A stretch of 64,000 nt of DNA from Hsuehochloa calcarea (lineage: Eukaryota; Streptophyta; Magnoliopsida; Poales; Poaceae), in NCBI GenBank assembly GCA_036346395.1, contig CM070609.1, forward strand, positions 28,160,223-28,224,222, given 5' to 3'. Shown here in pieces: positions 11,704-24,200 of the stretch. The notes beneath the pieces are model-generated. The model was not told where the DNA came from. It ran no database searches and was given only the letters and a program-made list of their open reading frames with translations. The position numbers and the translations under genes were made by a program. Position 1 is the stretch's first letter, and every line of letters starts with the position of its first letter.

Positions 11704-12475
11704 CTATCCTGGCTCTACTGCCCAGTTCCATTCTAGCTCCTCCAGACTGTCCTTCACACAAACCGGTTTACAATCTTTCAGGGAAAATTTATACAACCGG
11801 TTCAGGGATCTTTTCACTTTCATCAACAGATCTTTGTTCTTGTCATAGACACGCAGGAACTCATCCTGCAGCACCACCCTGCACCCCCATTCCGCCAACT
11901 GCCAGAGCTGAGTATGTTGTTACATAGACTTGGTATATAATAGATTTCAGTCAGCATCCTCTAATCATCGTTCTTGCTTCTTGATGAGCCACGGTCGCCC
12001 TTCTCCGATGATTCCTTGTAAAACTGTCTACCACCACTTCTTATGTCTCCCTTTACCAGCAACATCTGCTCGTTATGGAACTGATATCTTTGCTCGTTAC
12101 AGGACTGATACCCCCTCAGTAGTTCCTCATGTGCCTTAAGGGAACCGGTGATCTCCTCGATCTTCTTTGTCTCCAGATCCGAGGAGTACATGAGTGTGGT
12201 GATGACAGGTACGAATTTTCTGGTAGCACGCGTAGGTATTTCTTCACTGCCACAGATTCCTCCATCTTGTCGCCGAGAGAGACAATCTGATTGTACAGTG
12301 AAGTTGTCTTACCAGCGAACTCGTCCATCGACTGGGTTTCTCCCCTCTGGAGATTCTCGAACTCGGTGTGCAAATTTTGTAGCTGCACCTCCTTTACGCG
12401 GTCAACCCCCTCGTGCATCTTCTAAAGCGTCACCCACGCCTCACGTGACGTCTCCTTGCCGATGAGCTGCCGCAT
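11704..12475 (-). pseudogene. Copia C gag and protease/pre-integrase fragment
   Basis: Read leftwards from the D insertion, the minus strand gives a copia gag capsid region containing LQNLHTEFENLQRGETQSMD and NQIVSLGDKMEESVA (12116-12418). A charged tail follows (11961-12191), then a pre-integrase segment with WGCRVVLQDEF and KVKRSLNRLYKF (11704-11898). Gag would form the particle that packages the RNA. Frames change between the pieces and stops occur. The beginning of this gag lies on the other side of element D at 25056-25166. Confidence 0.8.
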
Positions 12476-15400
12476 TGTGACGCCCCGTGTCATTACCCCT
12501 AGGGTAATCACACTTAGGCATACGGATTACTATTCGTCTGCCCGGTAGAACACCGCTCCAACGAATAGCAAGCCATTTTATCAGGGTTGCGCAGCAGAAC
12601 AATAAAATAGAAACTGTACATCTTTATTACGACAGTTAACCACACAAGACTAAGGTTATTTACAAGCGGTAAATTACAAAACTGCCAAAAGAAATTGGGA
12701 CCAAGTCCCTTATCTTGCCTTCCTTGCACCCTCCAACTTCTAGTCGTCCCAACGGTTGGATAAAAATGCCCCTCACCCTGTCCCTCGCAGCCAGCGCTAT
12801 AGCCTCCTGCGGCGTCTTTGGTACCTGCATGTCCTTCGTCCACTCGGGATATTTCCCGACCGGACTAGGATCTACAAAGGAGAATACTAACAAGGGGTTG
12901 AGTACAGATGTACTCAGCAAGCATTAATAGCAAAAGATGCATCTCATGACTCATCTCTGTCTGAATCACAAATTCTATCTCATCTCATTCATTCTGAAAA
13001 TAATTCATTAAAACAATGGTGGCAAATTTTATACTGAAAACACTACTTGTCACTCGGAGAGAAGATAGACCCCTGGTGGTTCCCGTAGACTCCAATCCAG
13101 GAGACTGGCATGAATTCATGATTTGTATAGCACTGCGCAGGCTTGTACCACTTTACCCACAGCTATTCTGAACTCTAAAAGAAACCAGTCCCCAAATTTC
13201 CTTTGATGCGGGTTCAAGTTCGAAATCTGAGCGTTTTCGAGTTACGTGATTAATTTTTCCACCCATTACGTTCCGTCGGTCTTGAACGAATCTTCACACC
13301 GAAGTTACGTAATGTTAGTTGGGCGGACTCACCTTCACCTAACACCCCTTAGCGCATATAGCGCCGCCTCTAATCTGGGGTTTCTCAACACACTCACACC
13401 TATAACATACCCTCAGAGAAAGCATAATCACGTAACAAGGTAACATTTTACGCCTACCAAACGGGAAAATGGTTGGCAATCGATTCTGACATCCGACCAG
13501 AGTAAGAGTTTTGTTGGTCCTTATATTATAACCATATGTAAAGGGTCCCACCTCTTACCACATCATCATTATCATCTTTTCTCTCATTCTCTTCCCCGCC
13601 AGGCCCCCTTTACCACCATATCACAATATTATCACATTTTCCTTTCATCTTTCTCATCTCATTCTCATCTCAATTTTCTTATCTTTCTCATCATCTCAAT
13701 TCAATTTGATTTTGAGAAATAGTTTTGATGCAATACATATATAATAGAGCAATATACGGTTTACATTTAAAATAGCTATATTGATGTTCAAGAGGATCGC
13801 TTGCCTTGAGTGCGAGAAAATATCGTCGTCGATTTAAATCTATACCAACTACACTGCAGCGCGGCTCATCTGCGCAATTATCTGACGGCGAGAATAATAA
13901 ATAATTAAGCAAATACTTAGTGGTTTTATGTGAAATTAAATGAATAAACGCTAATGCAACTCCTATTGGTTAGTCAATTTTACTTTACAAATATTTTTGA
14001 ATCCCAACCAAGTTAGCATTCTCCCACTAAAGTCGCTCTCGATTATTCGCTATGCCTACACGAATTACCCGAGTGCACACTACTACCAATGCCTTAATAC
14101 ACACAAAAGGGATGGTTCTAATCAATTAAATAAATACAAGCTAAGCCGATTTTTCTAAAGTTTTCTATACTCAACTTCCTACACCTAATCACCAAATCCA
14201 GTAATTACTTGCCTTCTCAAATTTTCTATTTTCCCTAACCATCTACCCCTAATTAAACTTCCCCCCTAATCTACCCCTTTACCTAACCCTAACCCCCAGC
14301 CGACTCTCTCTCTCCCTTTCCTCACCTCTCCCGGCCGACACTCCCACTCGCCCCCTGCCTCTCCTCTCAGTCTCTCCTCTCTCAGGCGCCGCCTCTCGCT
14401 GCCGCTGCTCCCCGCGGCTCCACCGATTCGCTTCCCCTCGGTTTCCCCAGCCGCCTCACTTCTTCTTCTCTACTCGGCACCACTCCGACCCCTCGATCTT
14501 CCTCCCGCTCCGCCTCGCTTGGCTCTCTACACCTCTCCGTCGCCTCGCCCCAATCACACTACCGCCTCCTCACGCTGCCCGCTCTCACTGCATCTCGCGC
14601 CGGCCTCCTGCGGCTTCACGGTTTGGTTCAACGCTCCTCCCGCTCCCTCTCTCTCTCTCGCTTGATTCGGTCTCTACCTCCCGCTTGGCCGGCCGGCCTC
14701 ACGGCCACGGCCAAGGCCCAGGCTCAATCGCCTCCCAGGCTGCGCCGAGCCCGCCTCAGCTCGGCCACAGTCTCACACGCCCGGTTCTTCTCCTGGTGCC
14801 TGGCTCGGTCTACTACTGATTGCCTCCACTTTACCGATTTTGCTAAGGTTGATTTTCTTTAGCCGATTTGGTTGATGCTAATGCTCAAATTAATTGAATG
14901 CATGCTCAAGTTCTTTGGATGGTGGTTCGGTAGTGGCTAGGGTTGATGGTGGGGGGTTTCGGCCGTGGCTGGTAACACTCATCTTCCTCTCTACTCCCTG
15001 ATCCCCTTGCTCTGAGATGAGAATGGATTCTTTGCCCGTGATGCAAAAGAGGTCGGGGTATAAATGGTTGATGTGCAAAATGGGTAGTGCACCTAATGGG
15101 ATTTGAGTTCACCTTTTCTTTGGGCTGGGTTAGGAGGGGATGGAAGTGCTTGACTTCTTTGGTGCTCTCCTCTGCTCTGGCTCCCTCGCTTCACAGTCTT
15201 TGGTCTCTTTCTCGCTTCTGTGTCTTTGGCCTCTTCTTGGCTTCTGGTGCTTGGCCTCTTGCTCCTTTGTTCTAGCTCCTTCCTTTGGGAAGAACTAGGA
15301 GGAGGGAATGCACCGGAAGGGCTTGTGTGTTGGCTTGGAATGGGGTTTGGCTTGGGGAAGAACACAGGGCCTGGCTTTGCCGGTGTTCTTTGCTCTGGTT

Positions 15401-16270
15401 TCTTTGGGTGCAATGGTGGGGTGTAGAAATTCTTTGTCTTTGAAGCGATGGTTCGGCGAGGGATTGAATTTGGCTGAGGAGTACACTCAGCCATTCTTAT
15501 CTCTTGACTGTGCAAATTGTTTTTACTAAGCTCCTGTTCATTTCTACCTTTACTATGATCTTATCCTCCATCAGTGCACTGTGGAGTTTAAATGGGGAAG
15601 TGAATGACTTCCCTGAGGCTGATTATGGGCCACCATGCTTTGTCTTTGATCGATGGGTTTTCGTCATATGCTTTGAATCGAGGGCAATTTGGTATACGTG
15701 GGTGTCGGATTCGAGAATGCCGAATGATGAAACCTACGGAAATAAGGCGGTCCGATTACTTGGGTTGGTCTAGGTATCGTGAGTATCCAGGTGCCGACTA
15801 GTCTGGGTTAGCCTAGGTGACTTGAGAACCAAGATGCCGGCTAACCTAGGTTGGTTTGGGTAGTCTCGATACTCAAGGTGCCAACTAACCTAGGTTGATC
15901 TGGGAACCGCGATGATTCCTAATGTATTCTGACGGCAAATCACTCTATTCTAACTTTATGCTCTGGTTTTTGAATTGCGAATGGTCTTATGGTTGATTGG
16001 CGGACAATGGAGCTAGAAATGGTATTTCGGATTGAGTCGAGGAAGACGGCTTGACTGGACGGCGATGGACAAACCATGCTTCAAGGAAGACTTCAGCGAT
16101 ATGCAATGCAAGATTTTAATTTAATCTTTTTGTAATATATTCAAAGTTGTAAAACATGATCTGTTCTGATGTAATAAATTCTTGTATTACTTGAGTTCAG
16201 AAAAATTTTTATTTACTGCTAACCAGCCATTAATGTTAATTAAATTAGTCTGATTTTCCGGGTTCTCACA
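12476..16270 (-). repeat. 3' LTR of element D, 3.8 kb
   Basis: Plus-strand ends are TGTGACGCCCC and GGGTTCTCACA. It aligns along its whole length with 21279-25055. Long identical blocks alternate with patches of small differences. 14280-14870 is pyrimidine- and GC-rich. 15759-15920 holds about three imperfect units of 45 bases with a CTAACCTAGGTTG core, present in both LTRs. ORFs in this LTR are not preserved in the other copy, so I do not call genes. Confidence 0.95.
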
Positions 16271-16290
16271 TCCTCCCCCCCTTAGAAAAA
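16271..16290 (-). promoter_or_regulatory. Polypurine tract of element D
   Basis: Minus-strand CTAAGGGGGGGAGGA directly precedes the LTR start TGTGAGAACCCGG. This is the primer for plus-strand DNA synthesis and fixes the orientation of the element. Confidence 0.9.
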
Positions 16291-17060
16291 TTTCGTCCTC
16301 GAAATTTGGATCTCACTCAAACCGGTTGGGGGTGGGCTTCACGTAGTCTTTCCTCGTTTCTTCACGGGGTTTTGCTGACGGGGTGACTTCTCCATTTGAC
16401 CTTGCAAGAATGAATCATTTGATTCCAGACTTAGGTCTTCGTCGCTAGAATGTTCACGCGATGCTTGCCATACGTAAGATCACTTCACAATGGTGTATCG
16501 AGATTGGTCACATGTTGAGAGGGGTCCCTCCAGCATTTTCTGAGTTGAGGTGCAAGAAATATGTCGTAGATTCGTGATAACTAGTTCGGTAATTCCAGTC
16601 GATATGCTAAGGTGCCTTTACATTTTATTATCCGAACTGGTTTCTCTGTTAATCCATATCAGCGCACCCTGCACATAGGTGATATCTTTAAATACTCCTG
16701 ATTCCGGACTTAAAGCTGTAGGTCTTTCCTATGTTGGTTGCGTAGCTCCTTTGCCTACATTAAGTGCTCTTGGGGTGCCTTCAAGTTAGTTGTATTCTCG
16801 TCGTTTTCCTGTATCAGATCAAGGCCTAGTAACGGTCTTTCTCCGACCATAAATCCATAGCTGGGTCATCTGTACTTTCTTGCGTAGAGGCCTCGTATAG
16901 TGTTATTTGTGTACTAGACCGGTAGTTGTTCCCGAAATTTGGTTGATAACCAATTCCATCTCCCGATTTAGGGGCATACCAGGTAATTTCTTAGGGAGTA
17001 TATCTAAGAAGGCTATCACTACTGGTATGTCCTTTATCTCCTTTGGTCACGGACTGGTCA
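16290..17060 (-). pseudogene. Chromoviral pol remnants in element D
   Basis: On the minus strand, 16921-17040 reads LPKKLPGMPLNREMELV, the conserved LPGMPP-type lead-in to gypsy reverse transcriptase. Next to it, 16561-16740 gives HRKDLQL, YLKISPM and GTLAYRLELP, which match the C-terminal part of chromoviral integrase. 16290-16440 ends FEDE in the phase that overlaps the polypurine tract, like a chromodomain tail. All of reverse transcriptase, RNase H and the integrase core is therefore deleted between about 16780 and 16880. Stops interrupt the frames. The identification is by motif recognition; a profile search would settle it. Confidence 0.7.
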
Positions 17061-17439
17061 ATGTAGGATGAGATTGTTTTGGTGGACTTCTGATTCTGAT
17101 ATATTGTATAGCAGCATAAAATTTTAACAGCCGTTCTCTGTTCTAGGGGTGCCTTCACATGGTGTACTGCTGTCCCGTTATACTGAACAATATACTAAAT
17201 TCCAAAAACAGGATCCATCTCAATTGCCGATCTCTAATGGAATTAGGCGATCTTCAATAAAATATAATCTCGATCATAGCAATAGATTGATCATGTGCAT
17301 CAGTTTGCACCATCCTCATAATTCCATCTCGCCCAACTGCCCAAGTCTTCACCAACTTCTATTCGTCTTCCAAGCGAAATCATTTGTTAAAATTTCTGTG
17401 GCAAAATCAAATATCATAGCCTCATTTTAAATTGCAATG

Positions 17440-18620
17440 GAACCTTTGGCTAAAATTCCCCAATTTCTATCATGTTATCATTTCTAAGATCAGTATGTCA
17501 AGCATTCATACTAAAATCATACTCTCCCAATCAATCTATTACCTCTGTTGATCCACCATACCATTGTTCACATTAGTCTACCAACGACTGTAGATTAATC
17601 AATCACTACTATTCAATTAACTCTACCAATTTTATCAATTTCTTAGAATTCAACCAACACACCAGCATTCTAATCATAACTCCCAATAGTTATCCAACTC
17701 CATTCCTTATTCATCACCTATCAAGATCATTGCTCATATTAGATTTCCAACAATCACTACTAATATATCTGGATCCAAATTCATTGTGCAATCATATCCC
17801 AAAAATCTAATATGACCTAATCGTCCAATTAGTTTAACAAAGTTTACCCATATATCATAATTCAACCGATTCACCGAAAATTAACATCATGCACTTCGTT
17901 ATGAACATCCAACATTTTGTATTTCAATCACCTTTACGGGATCAATTCTCAATACTAATTTACCAACAATTACTAAAATCTATTTGAATCCACCGAGATG
18001 TATTCTATAATCCAACCAAGATTTATCTTCCTATCCCAACAAAGATATACTTCTTTAATCCAACAATAACACATTCCAATATTGAACAAATGCATTTCTA
18101 TCATCCACAATAATATATTTCTAATAATCCGATTACGATGTAATCCCATAATCCCACAATGAGGAAATTCAATAGTCCAACTCCGCAATTATATAATCCC
18201 ATAATTCAATCTTCAGTAATAATCTATTTCCATAATTCAATATCCCTGACTCCAATAATCCAACAAATGTGTTCCTATAATCCAGTAGCCAACATTTAGT
18301 TCTACATCCAACAATAATCCAATATTCACTAATCAAGCATTTCTAATAATCCTACATCCCTCAATCCAATATCGACAACAATTTATTTCTAGGATTCGAC
18401 ATTCATTCATCCAATACCCAATAATCCAATAGTAATATATGGTTATGATTCAATCATTCAGTATCCAACAATTATCTAATTCTATGATCCCATATCCAAC
18501 AATTCATTACTCCAGTATCCAACCAATAATTTAATTGTATAATCTAATATCCTCAAACAACGTGTTTCTAGTGATCCAATATCCAATATTTTTGTAATCC
18601 CTTAATCTGATATTCCACAA
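17440..18620. repeat. Degenerate AT-rich repeat tract inside element D
   Basis: About 1.2 kb dominated by variants of AATCCAACAATAATC and ATCCAATA in irregular spacing. It looks like an expanded and decayed short tandem repeat. No open frame of interest occurs. Confidence 0.65.
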
Positions 18621-20424
18621 TCGTGCTATCTTCCGTCAGGTGGCGTCCTATACACTTCGCACATCTATGGCTATGGCAACAAGTTGCTGCTGGGATATGA
18701 GTCTCTCGAAGGACGGGTTGAAGATTCTCGGCCCAGGTAGTCCATATTGGGGTAGTGGTGATTGTGGTGTGCTTAGACAAGGTCCATGGGTAGGTGGTGG
18801 ACAGTAGTGGTCATCCTTAAGCTTCAGCCTGAGGGTGATGATAGGTGTGGTTCCTGAGTACTGGGGATGCTTCAATTATTTGCCTTGGTGGCCCTCGATC
18901 TAATGGTAGTTCTGGATTTGTCCGGGGTTGGCCCGATACGGTCTATTTATGGGTCTCTTATGGCTTCATCCTACGGCAATAGATCCCATTTTAGTCCCAA
19001 TCCTTGTTCCTCATTTCCTTGATCTTTCATCCTTACTCGCATAGGAAATTTCCAAATGAACGTTATTACTGTTATTCCTGCTACTCGATCCATGACCATT
19101 GCTAGGAAAGAGGATTAAATACTTTACACTGATTGCTGGGGACAAAAAGAGGAGTCATTTCCTTCACTGAGATTCATCTTAGAGCAGTGGTTTTGCTGCA
19201 GGGAAAGGAGTAGTATTCTCAGGATATTGGAGTATTTTTGCGAGCTGCTTGACTCGAGTTGAGTTGAATAGATACAGCAGTACATTGGATGTATTGTCTA
19301 CAATTGGAACACGTCCACGAGTTGAGCCACTTTCTATGGTGTTTTTACCATAGTGCTCCCATAGGCCGAATGTAAAATTTCTTAGGAAGTAAAGGTCTCT
19401 CTTGGAAAGAAGGGAGTAGTAGTACCAACAATATTTGCAGATTCTTGTTTGGAAGAGATCAATGGTTGCACTCCTAGAATACCACTGGTTGATGCCAATT
19501 TGTCCTCTGGTATTGCCTTACTCTCAACAGGAAAAATGGAGTTGAAGGTTGTGTCTATCCAGGTATGTTGTAAGTACCACAATATTCTGGTTGCTAGGTA
19601 GATATTGGAAAATTTGAGCAGGTACAAGGTGTGTGAGGAGGACGTCGGAGGTAGGGTCCTTTCTTTATTGCTTTGCTTTGTGGTGTAAGATAATTGGAAT
19701 AATCTCGGACAACCGACCCTAGCCAGTATACTGGAGAAGTTGGGGCTACTGTTGAAAATAAGATTTGACGGTAAACTCTCATCCTCCACTTCATGGCTCG
19801 AAGCTCTAAATTCTCTCCTTTGAGATTCGTGTACATCTACTGAGATGTGTGCTTCCATATATAAACTTCTACGGGTTCAGTTGGTGGAGAACCTGTATCA
19901 TGCACATTTGACGGTGCAAGGATATCGGTTTCCCCAAGACTGCCCTTCATCATCTGGATTTGCGGGTGTTGACAATTTGTCAGAAGGTGCTGAGGCTTCA
20001 AAAACCCTTTTTTTTGCAAAAGATCAGAGCGCTCTGCTCTTTACCACAAAGACCATGAATCCTCGAATGTATGATCTCTATTAGGTGTTCCGCTTCATCT
20101 CTATGAAAATGATTCTGTGTAAGGATCTTCTCAATGTCAGCAAGTCCACTGCCATCATATTTCGACTTCTATAATCACTTTCTATTCTGTAGGGGAGGTG
20201 TTAAGAAATGGGTTGAGTCAGCTGTTGTACTCATAACATTTTAATTTGACGTATTCTTCGGTTGGTTGTACGAATTTCTTACTTCTTGTGATGATTTGTG
20301 GTAGGAAAGGGGGTATCATATTTATCTGGCAGAGGCTAACCCGAGGGTGAGTTGTTATGCCATACACAGTAAGCAAATAACACCAAGAAACAAAGAGATG
20401 CAAAAAGATCCAAATCCTATACTA
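18621..20424 (-). other. Unrecognised internal region of element D
   Basis: In gypsy order this would hold gag and the protease. Minus-strand ORFs of 158 codons (19382-19858) and 60 codons (19837-20019) overlap out of frame. I see no capsid motif or zinc knuckle, so they may be gag remains or chance frames. Confidence 0.35.
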
Positions 20425-20690
20425 CCTGAGTCTATCGTGCTCAGTCACGCTCGAGATCCCGTTCTCGAGACCGCCCAAATCCACAGGTTTGGGACTGCTC
20501 AGAGCTTGCCCCTGAGTGCAAACCTACCTCTATCCTGGATCCACGCGCCCAGGCACGCTCGAGATCTGGCTCGAGTCCACCCAAATCACATATTTGGGAC
20601 TGCTCAGGGTTCATTCCTGAGTACGCCCAGGACTTCGCTCCTGGGTACGCCAGAGCTACACGCTCGGAGTGCCACGGACCACTCGTCCGG
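20425..20690 (-). other. Cluster of about eleven consecutive hairpins in the 5' leader of element D
   Basis: Short perfect stems of 5-7 bp follow one another with loops of 5-14 bases: CTGAG/CTCAG (20426-20444), CTCGAG pair (20450-20469), CCCAAA/TTTGGG (20474-20493), CTCAG/CTGAG (20498-20516), CCTGG/CCAGG (20534-20553), CTCGAG pair (20558-20575), CCCAAAT/ATTTGGG (20580-20598), CTCAGG/CCTGAG (20603-20621), CCCAGGA/TCCTGGG (20626-20645), a weaker one (20650-20667), and CGGAC/GTCCG (20675-20689). The trio CTCGAG, CCCAAA, CTCAG occurs twice in the same order. The RNA strand of the element would fold into a string of stem-loops. A packaging or dimerisation role is inference only. Confidence 0.75.
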
Positions 20691-21265
20691 GAAATCTGAT
20701 ATGCAGAAATGAGAAAAGTCACATTTTCTTACATCGTCAGCCTTTATATGCTCTCTTTAAGTATAATTACTTTCTTTTTGGAGGGCTGACGAATTCATTT
20801 GGTGATACAGGGGAATAGATAAGGTGTTCTATGGGTATGGTCTACACTTATCCAAAACTGGAGAGTGAGTCCATGCCAGAATTCTGCTCCATGCCTCTAG
20901 TCCAGGCACTATGATCTAAATCTTATATTGATACACCCATGCTAACATTTCGAATGACCTATCCTATGTTGAATGGCTAGCTTTGTTGATCATTAACAGA
21001 AATAACGGCATGGATCCTACAACGAGGCACACGATTCTCGGACAAAAGATTGGACCTAAACCTCCTGCGAAGGAATGGTTCTACGTTAGCAGGCTGTCAC
21101 TTTAAGAAGAAGGTAAGCTTTTTAACATAATAATTTTGAAAGAGATTGGGAATAGAAATTGATGTGGAGGCACGGGTTACTAGAATACTTAGTGCCATAT
21201 AGCAAGCGAGAAGGTATACTTATGTTACGCAGCAGGTTTCTATTTTATTAGCGTGGCGATCTTAT
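20691..21265 (-). other. 5' leader of element D next to the primer binding site
   Basis: Noncoding. It lies between the hairpin cluster and the primer binding site. No ORF or repeat stands out. Confidence 0.5.
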
Positions 21266-21278
21266 TGCTCGATACCAC
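21266..21278 (-). promoter_or_regulatory. Primer binding site of element D (initiator tRNA-Met type)
   Basis: Minus-strand TGGTATCGAGC sits one base inside the 5' LTR. The usual plant site is TGGTATCAGAGC, so one base is missing and CAG reads CG. This site is normally under strong constraint because it must pair with the tRNA, which makes the change suspicious. Confidence 0.8.
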
Positions 21279-24200
21279 TGTGGACGCCCGTGTCATTACC
21301 CTAGGGTAATCACACTTAGGCATCTGGATTACTATTAAATGCCTGTAGAACACCGCTCCAACGAATAGCAAGCCATTTTATCGGGGTTGCTTGCAGCAGA
21401 ACAATAAAATAGAAACTGTACATCTTTATTACGACAGTTAACCACACAAGACTAAGGTTATTTACAAGCGGTAAATTACAAAACTGCCAAAAGAAATTGG
21501 GACCAAGTCCCTTATCTTGCCTTCCTTGCACCCTCCAACTTCTAGTCGTCCCAACGGTTGGATAAAAATGCCCCTCACCCTGTCCCTCGCAGCCAGCGCT
21601 ATAGCCTCCTGCGGCGTCTTTGGTACCTGCATGTCCTTCGTCCACTCGGGATATTTCCCGACCGGACTAGGATCTACAAAGGAGAATACTAACAAGGTTG
21701 AGTACAGATGTACTCAGCAAGCATTAATAGCAAAAGATGCATCTCATGACTCATCTCTGTCTGAATCACAAATTCTATCTCATCTCATTCATTCTGAAAA
21801 TAATTCATTAAAACAATGGTGGCAAATTTTATACTGAAAACACTACTTGTCACTCGGAGAAGATAGACCCTGGTGGTTCCGTAGACTCCAATCCGGAGAC
21901 GGCATGAATTCATGATTTGTATAGCATCACTGCAGAGCTTGTACCACTTTACCCACTATTCAACTCTAAAAGAAACGGTCCCCACATTTCCTTTGATGCG
22001 GGTTCAAGTTCGAAATACGAGCGTTTTCGAGTTACGTGATTAATTTTTCCACCCATTACGTTAAAATCGGTGCGAACGAATCTTCACACCGAGTTCTGGT
22101 AATGTTAGTTGGGCCGGACTCACCTTCACCCAACACCCCCTTAGCGCATATAGCGCCTGCCCCCAATCTGGGGTTTCTCAACACACTCACACCTATAACA
22201 TACCCCTGTAGAAAGCATAATCACGTAACAAGGTAACATTTTACGCGTACAAGCGGAAAATGGTTGGCACTGATTCTGACATCGACCGAGTAAGAGTTTT
22301 GTTGGTCCTTATATTATAACCATATGTAAAGGGGTCCCACCTCTTACCACATCATCATTATCATCTTTTCTCTCATTCTCTTCCCCTGCCCTGGGCCCCC
22401 TTTACCAGCCATATCACAATATTATCACATTTTCCTTTCATCTTTCTCATCTCATTCTCATCTCAATTTTCTTATCTTTCTCATCATCTCAATTCAATTT
22501 GATTTTGAGAAATAGTTTTGATGCAGTACATATATAATAGAGCAATATACGGTTTACATTTAAAATAGCTATATTGATGTTCAAGAGGATCGCTTGCCTT
22601 GAGTGCGAGAAAATATCGTCACGATTTAAATCTATACCAACTACACCTGCAGGCGTCGGCTCATCTGCTGCAATTATACGACGGCGAGAATAATAAATAA
22701 TTAAGCAAATACTTAGTGGTTTTATGTGAAATTAAATGAATAAACTGCTAATGCAACTCCTATTGGTTAGTCAATTTTACTTTACAAATATTTTTCGAAT
22801 CCCAACCAAGTTAGCATTCTCCCACTAAAGTCGCTCTACGATTAGCTATGCCTACACGAATTACAGTGCACACTACTACCAATGCCTTAATACACACAAA
22901 AGGGATGGTTCTAATCAATTAAATAAATACAAGCTAAGCCGATTTTTCTAAAGTTTTCTATACTCAACTTCCTACACCTAATCACCAAATCCAGTAATTA
23001 CTTGCCTTCTCAAATTTTCTATTTTCCCTAACCATCTACCCCTAATTAAACTTCCCCCCTAATCTACCCCTTTACCTAACCCTAACCCCGGGCTGACTCT
23101 CTCTCTCTCCTTTCCTCACCTCTCCCGTGACACTCCCACTCGCCCCTGCCTCCTCTCTCGTCTCTCTCTCTCAGCGCCTCTCGCTGCCGCTGCTCCCCGC
23201 GGCTCCACCGATTCGCTTCCCCTTCCGGTTTCCCCTGAGCCGCCTCTGCTTGCTGCTTCTCTACTCGGCACCACTCCGACCCCCTGGATCTTCCTCCCGC
23301 GCTCCGCCTCGCTTCGGCTCTCTACCGCCTCCGGTCGCCTCTGCCCTAATCTGCACTCACCTCCTCCCCTCACGCCCCCGCTACCTCTGCATCTCGCGCG
23401 GCCTCCTGCGCTTCACGGTTTGGTTCAACGCTCCTCCCGCTCCCTCTCTCTCTCTCTTGATTCGGTCTCTACCTCCAGCTTGGCCGGCCCGGCCTCACGG
23501 CCACGGCCAAGCTGGCTCAGATCGCCTCCCACAGGCTGCGCCGAGCCCGCCACAGCTCGGCCACGGTCTCACACGCCCGGTTCTTCTCCTGGTGCCACTG
23601 CTCGGTCTACTACCGATTGCCTCCACTTCTTGATTTTGCTAAGGTTGATTTTCTTTAGCCGATTTGGTTGATGCTAATGCTCAAATTAATTGAATGCATG
23701 CTCAAGTTCTTTGGGTGGGTGGTTCGTAGTGGCTAGGGTTGATGGTGGGGGTTTCGCCGTGGTCGGTAACACTCATCTTCCTCTCTACTCCCGATCCCCT
23801 TGCTCGAGATGAGAATGGATTCTTTGCCTTTGTGATGCAAAAGAGGTCGGGGTATAAATGGTTGATGTGCAAAATGGGTAGTGCACCTAATGGGATTTGA
23901 GTTCACCTTTTCTTTGGAACCGGGTTAGGAGGGGATGGAAGTCTTGGCTTCTTGGTGCTCTCCTCGCTCCCGCTCCCGGCTTCTGGTCTTGGTCTCTTTC
24001 GCTTCTGGTGCCGGCCTCTTCTTTGGCTTCTGTGCTGGCCTCTTGCTCCTTTGTTCTAGCTCCTTCCTTTGGGAAGAAGCGGGAGGAGGAATGCCTTTGG
24101 AAGGGCTTGTGTGTTGGCTTGGAATGGGGTTTGGCTTGAGGGAAGAACACAGGGCTGGCTTTCTTTGGTGTTCTTTGCTCTGGTTTCTTTGGGTGCAATG

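Noticed and set aside
14279..14296. Telomere-like CCTAACCCTAACCCC
   Set aside because: Only two units, present in both LTRs of element D, so part of the LTR and not an internal telomere.
15093..15515. A 140-codon minus-strand ORF in the left LTR of element D
   Set aside because: The matching region of the other LTR is split into several frames and there is no domain; a chance frame is more likely.
23127..23633. A 168-codon plus-strand ORF in the right LTR of element D
   Set aside because: It lies in low-complexity GC-rich sequence and the other LTR does not keep the frame.
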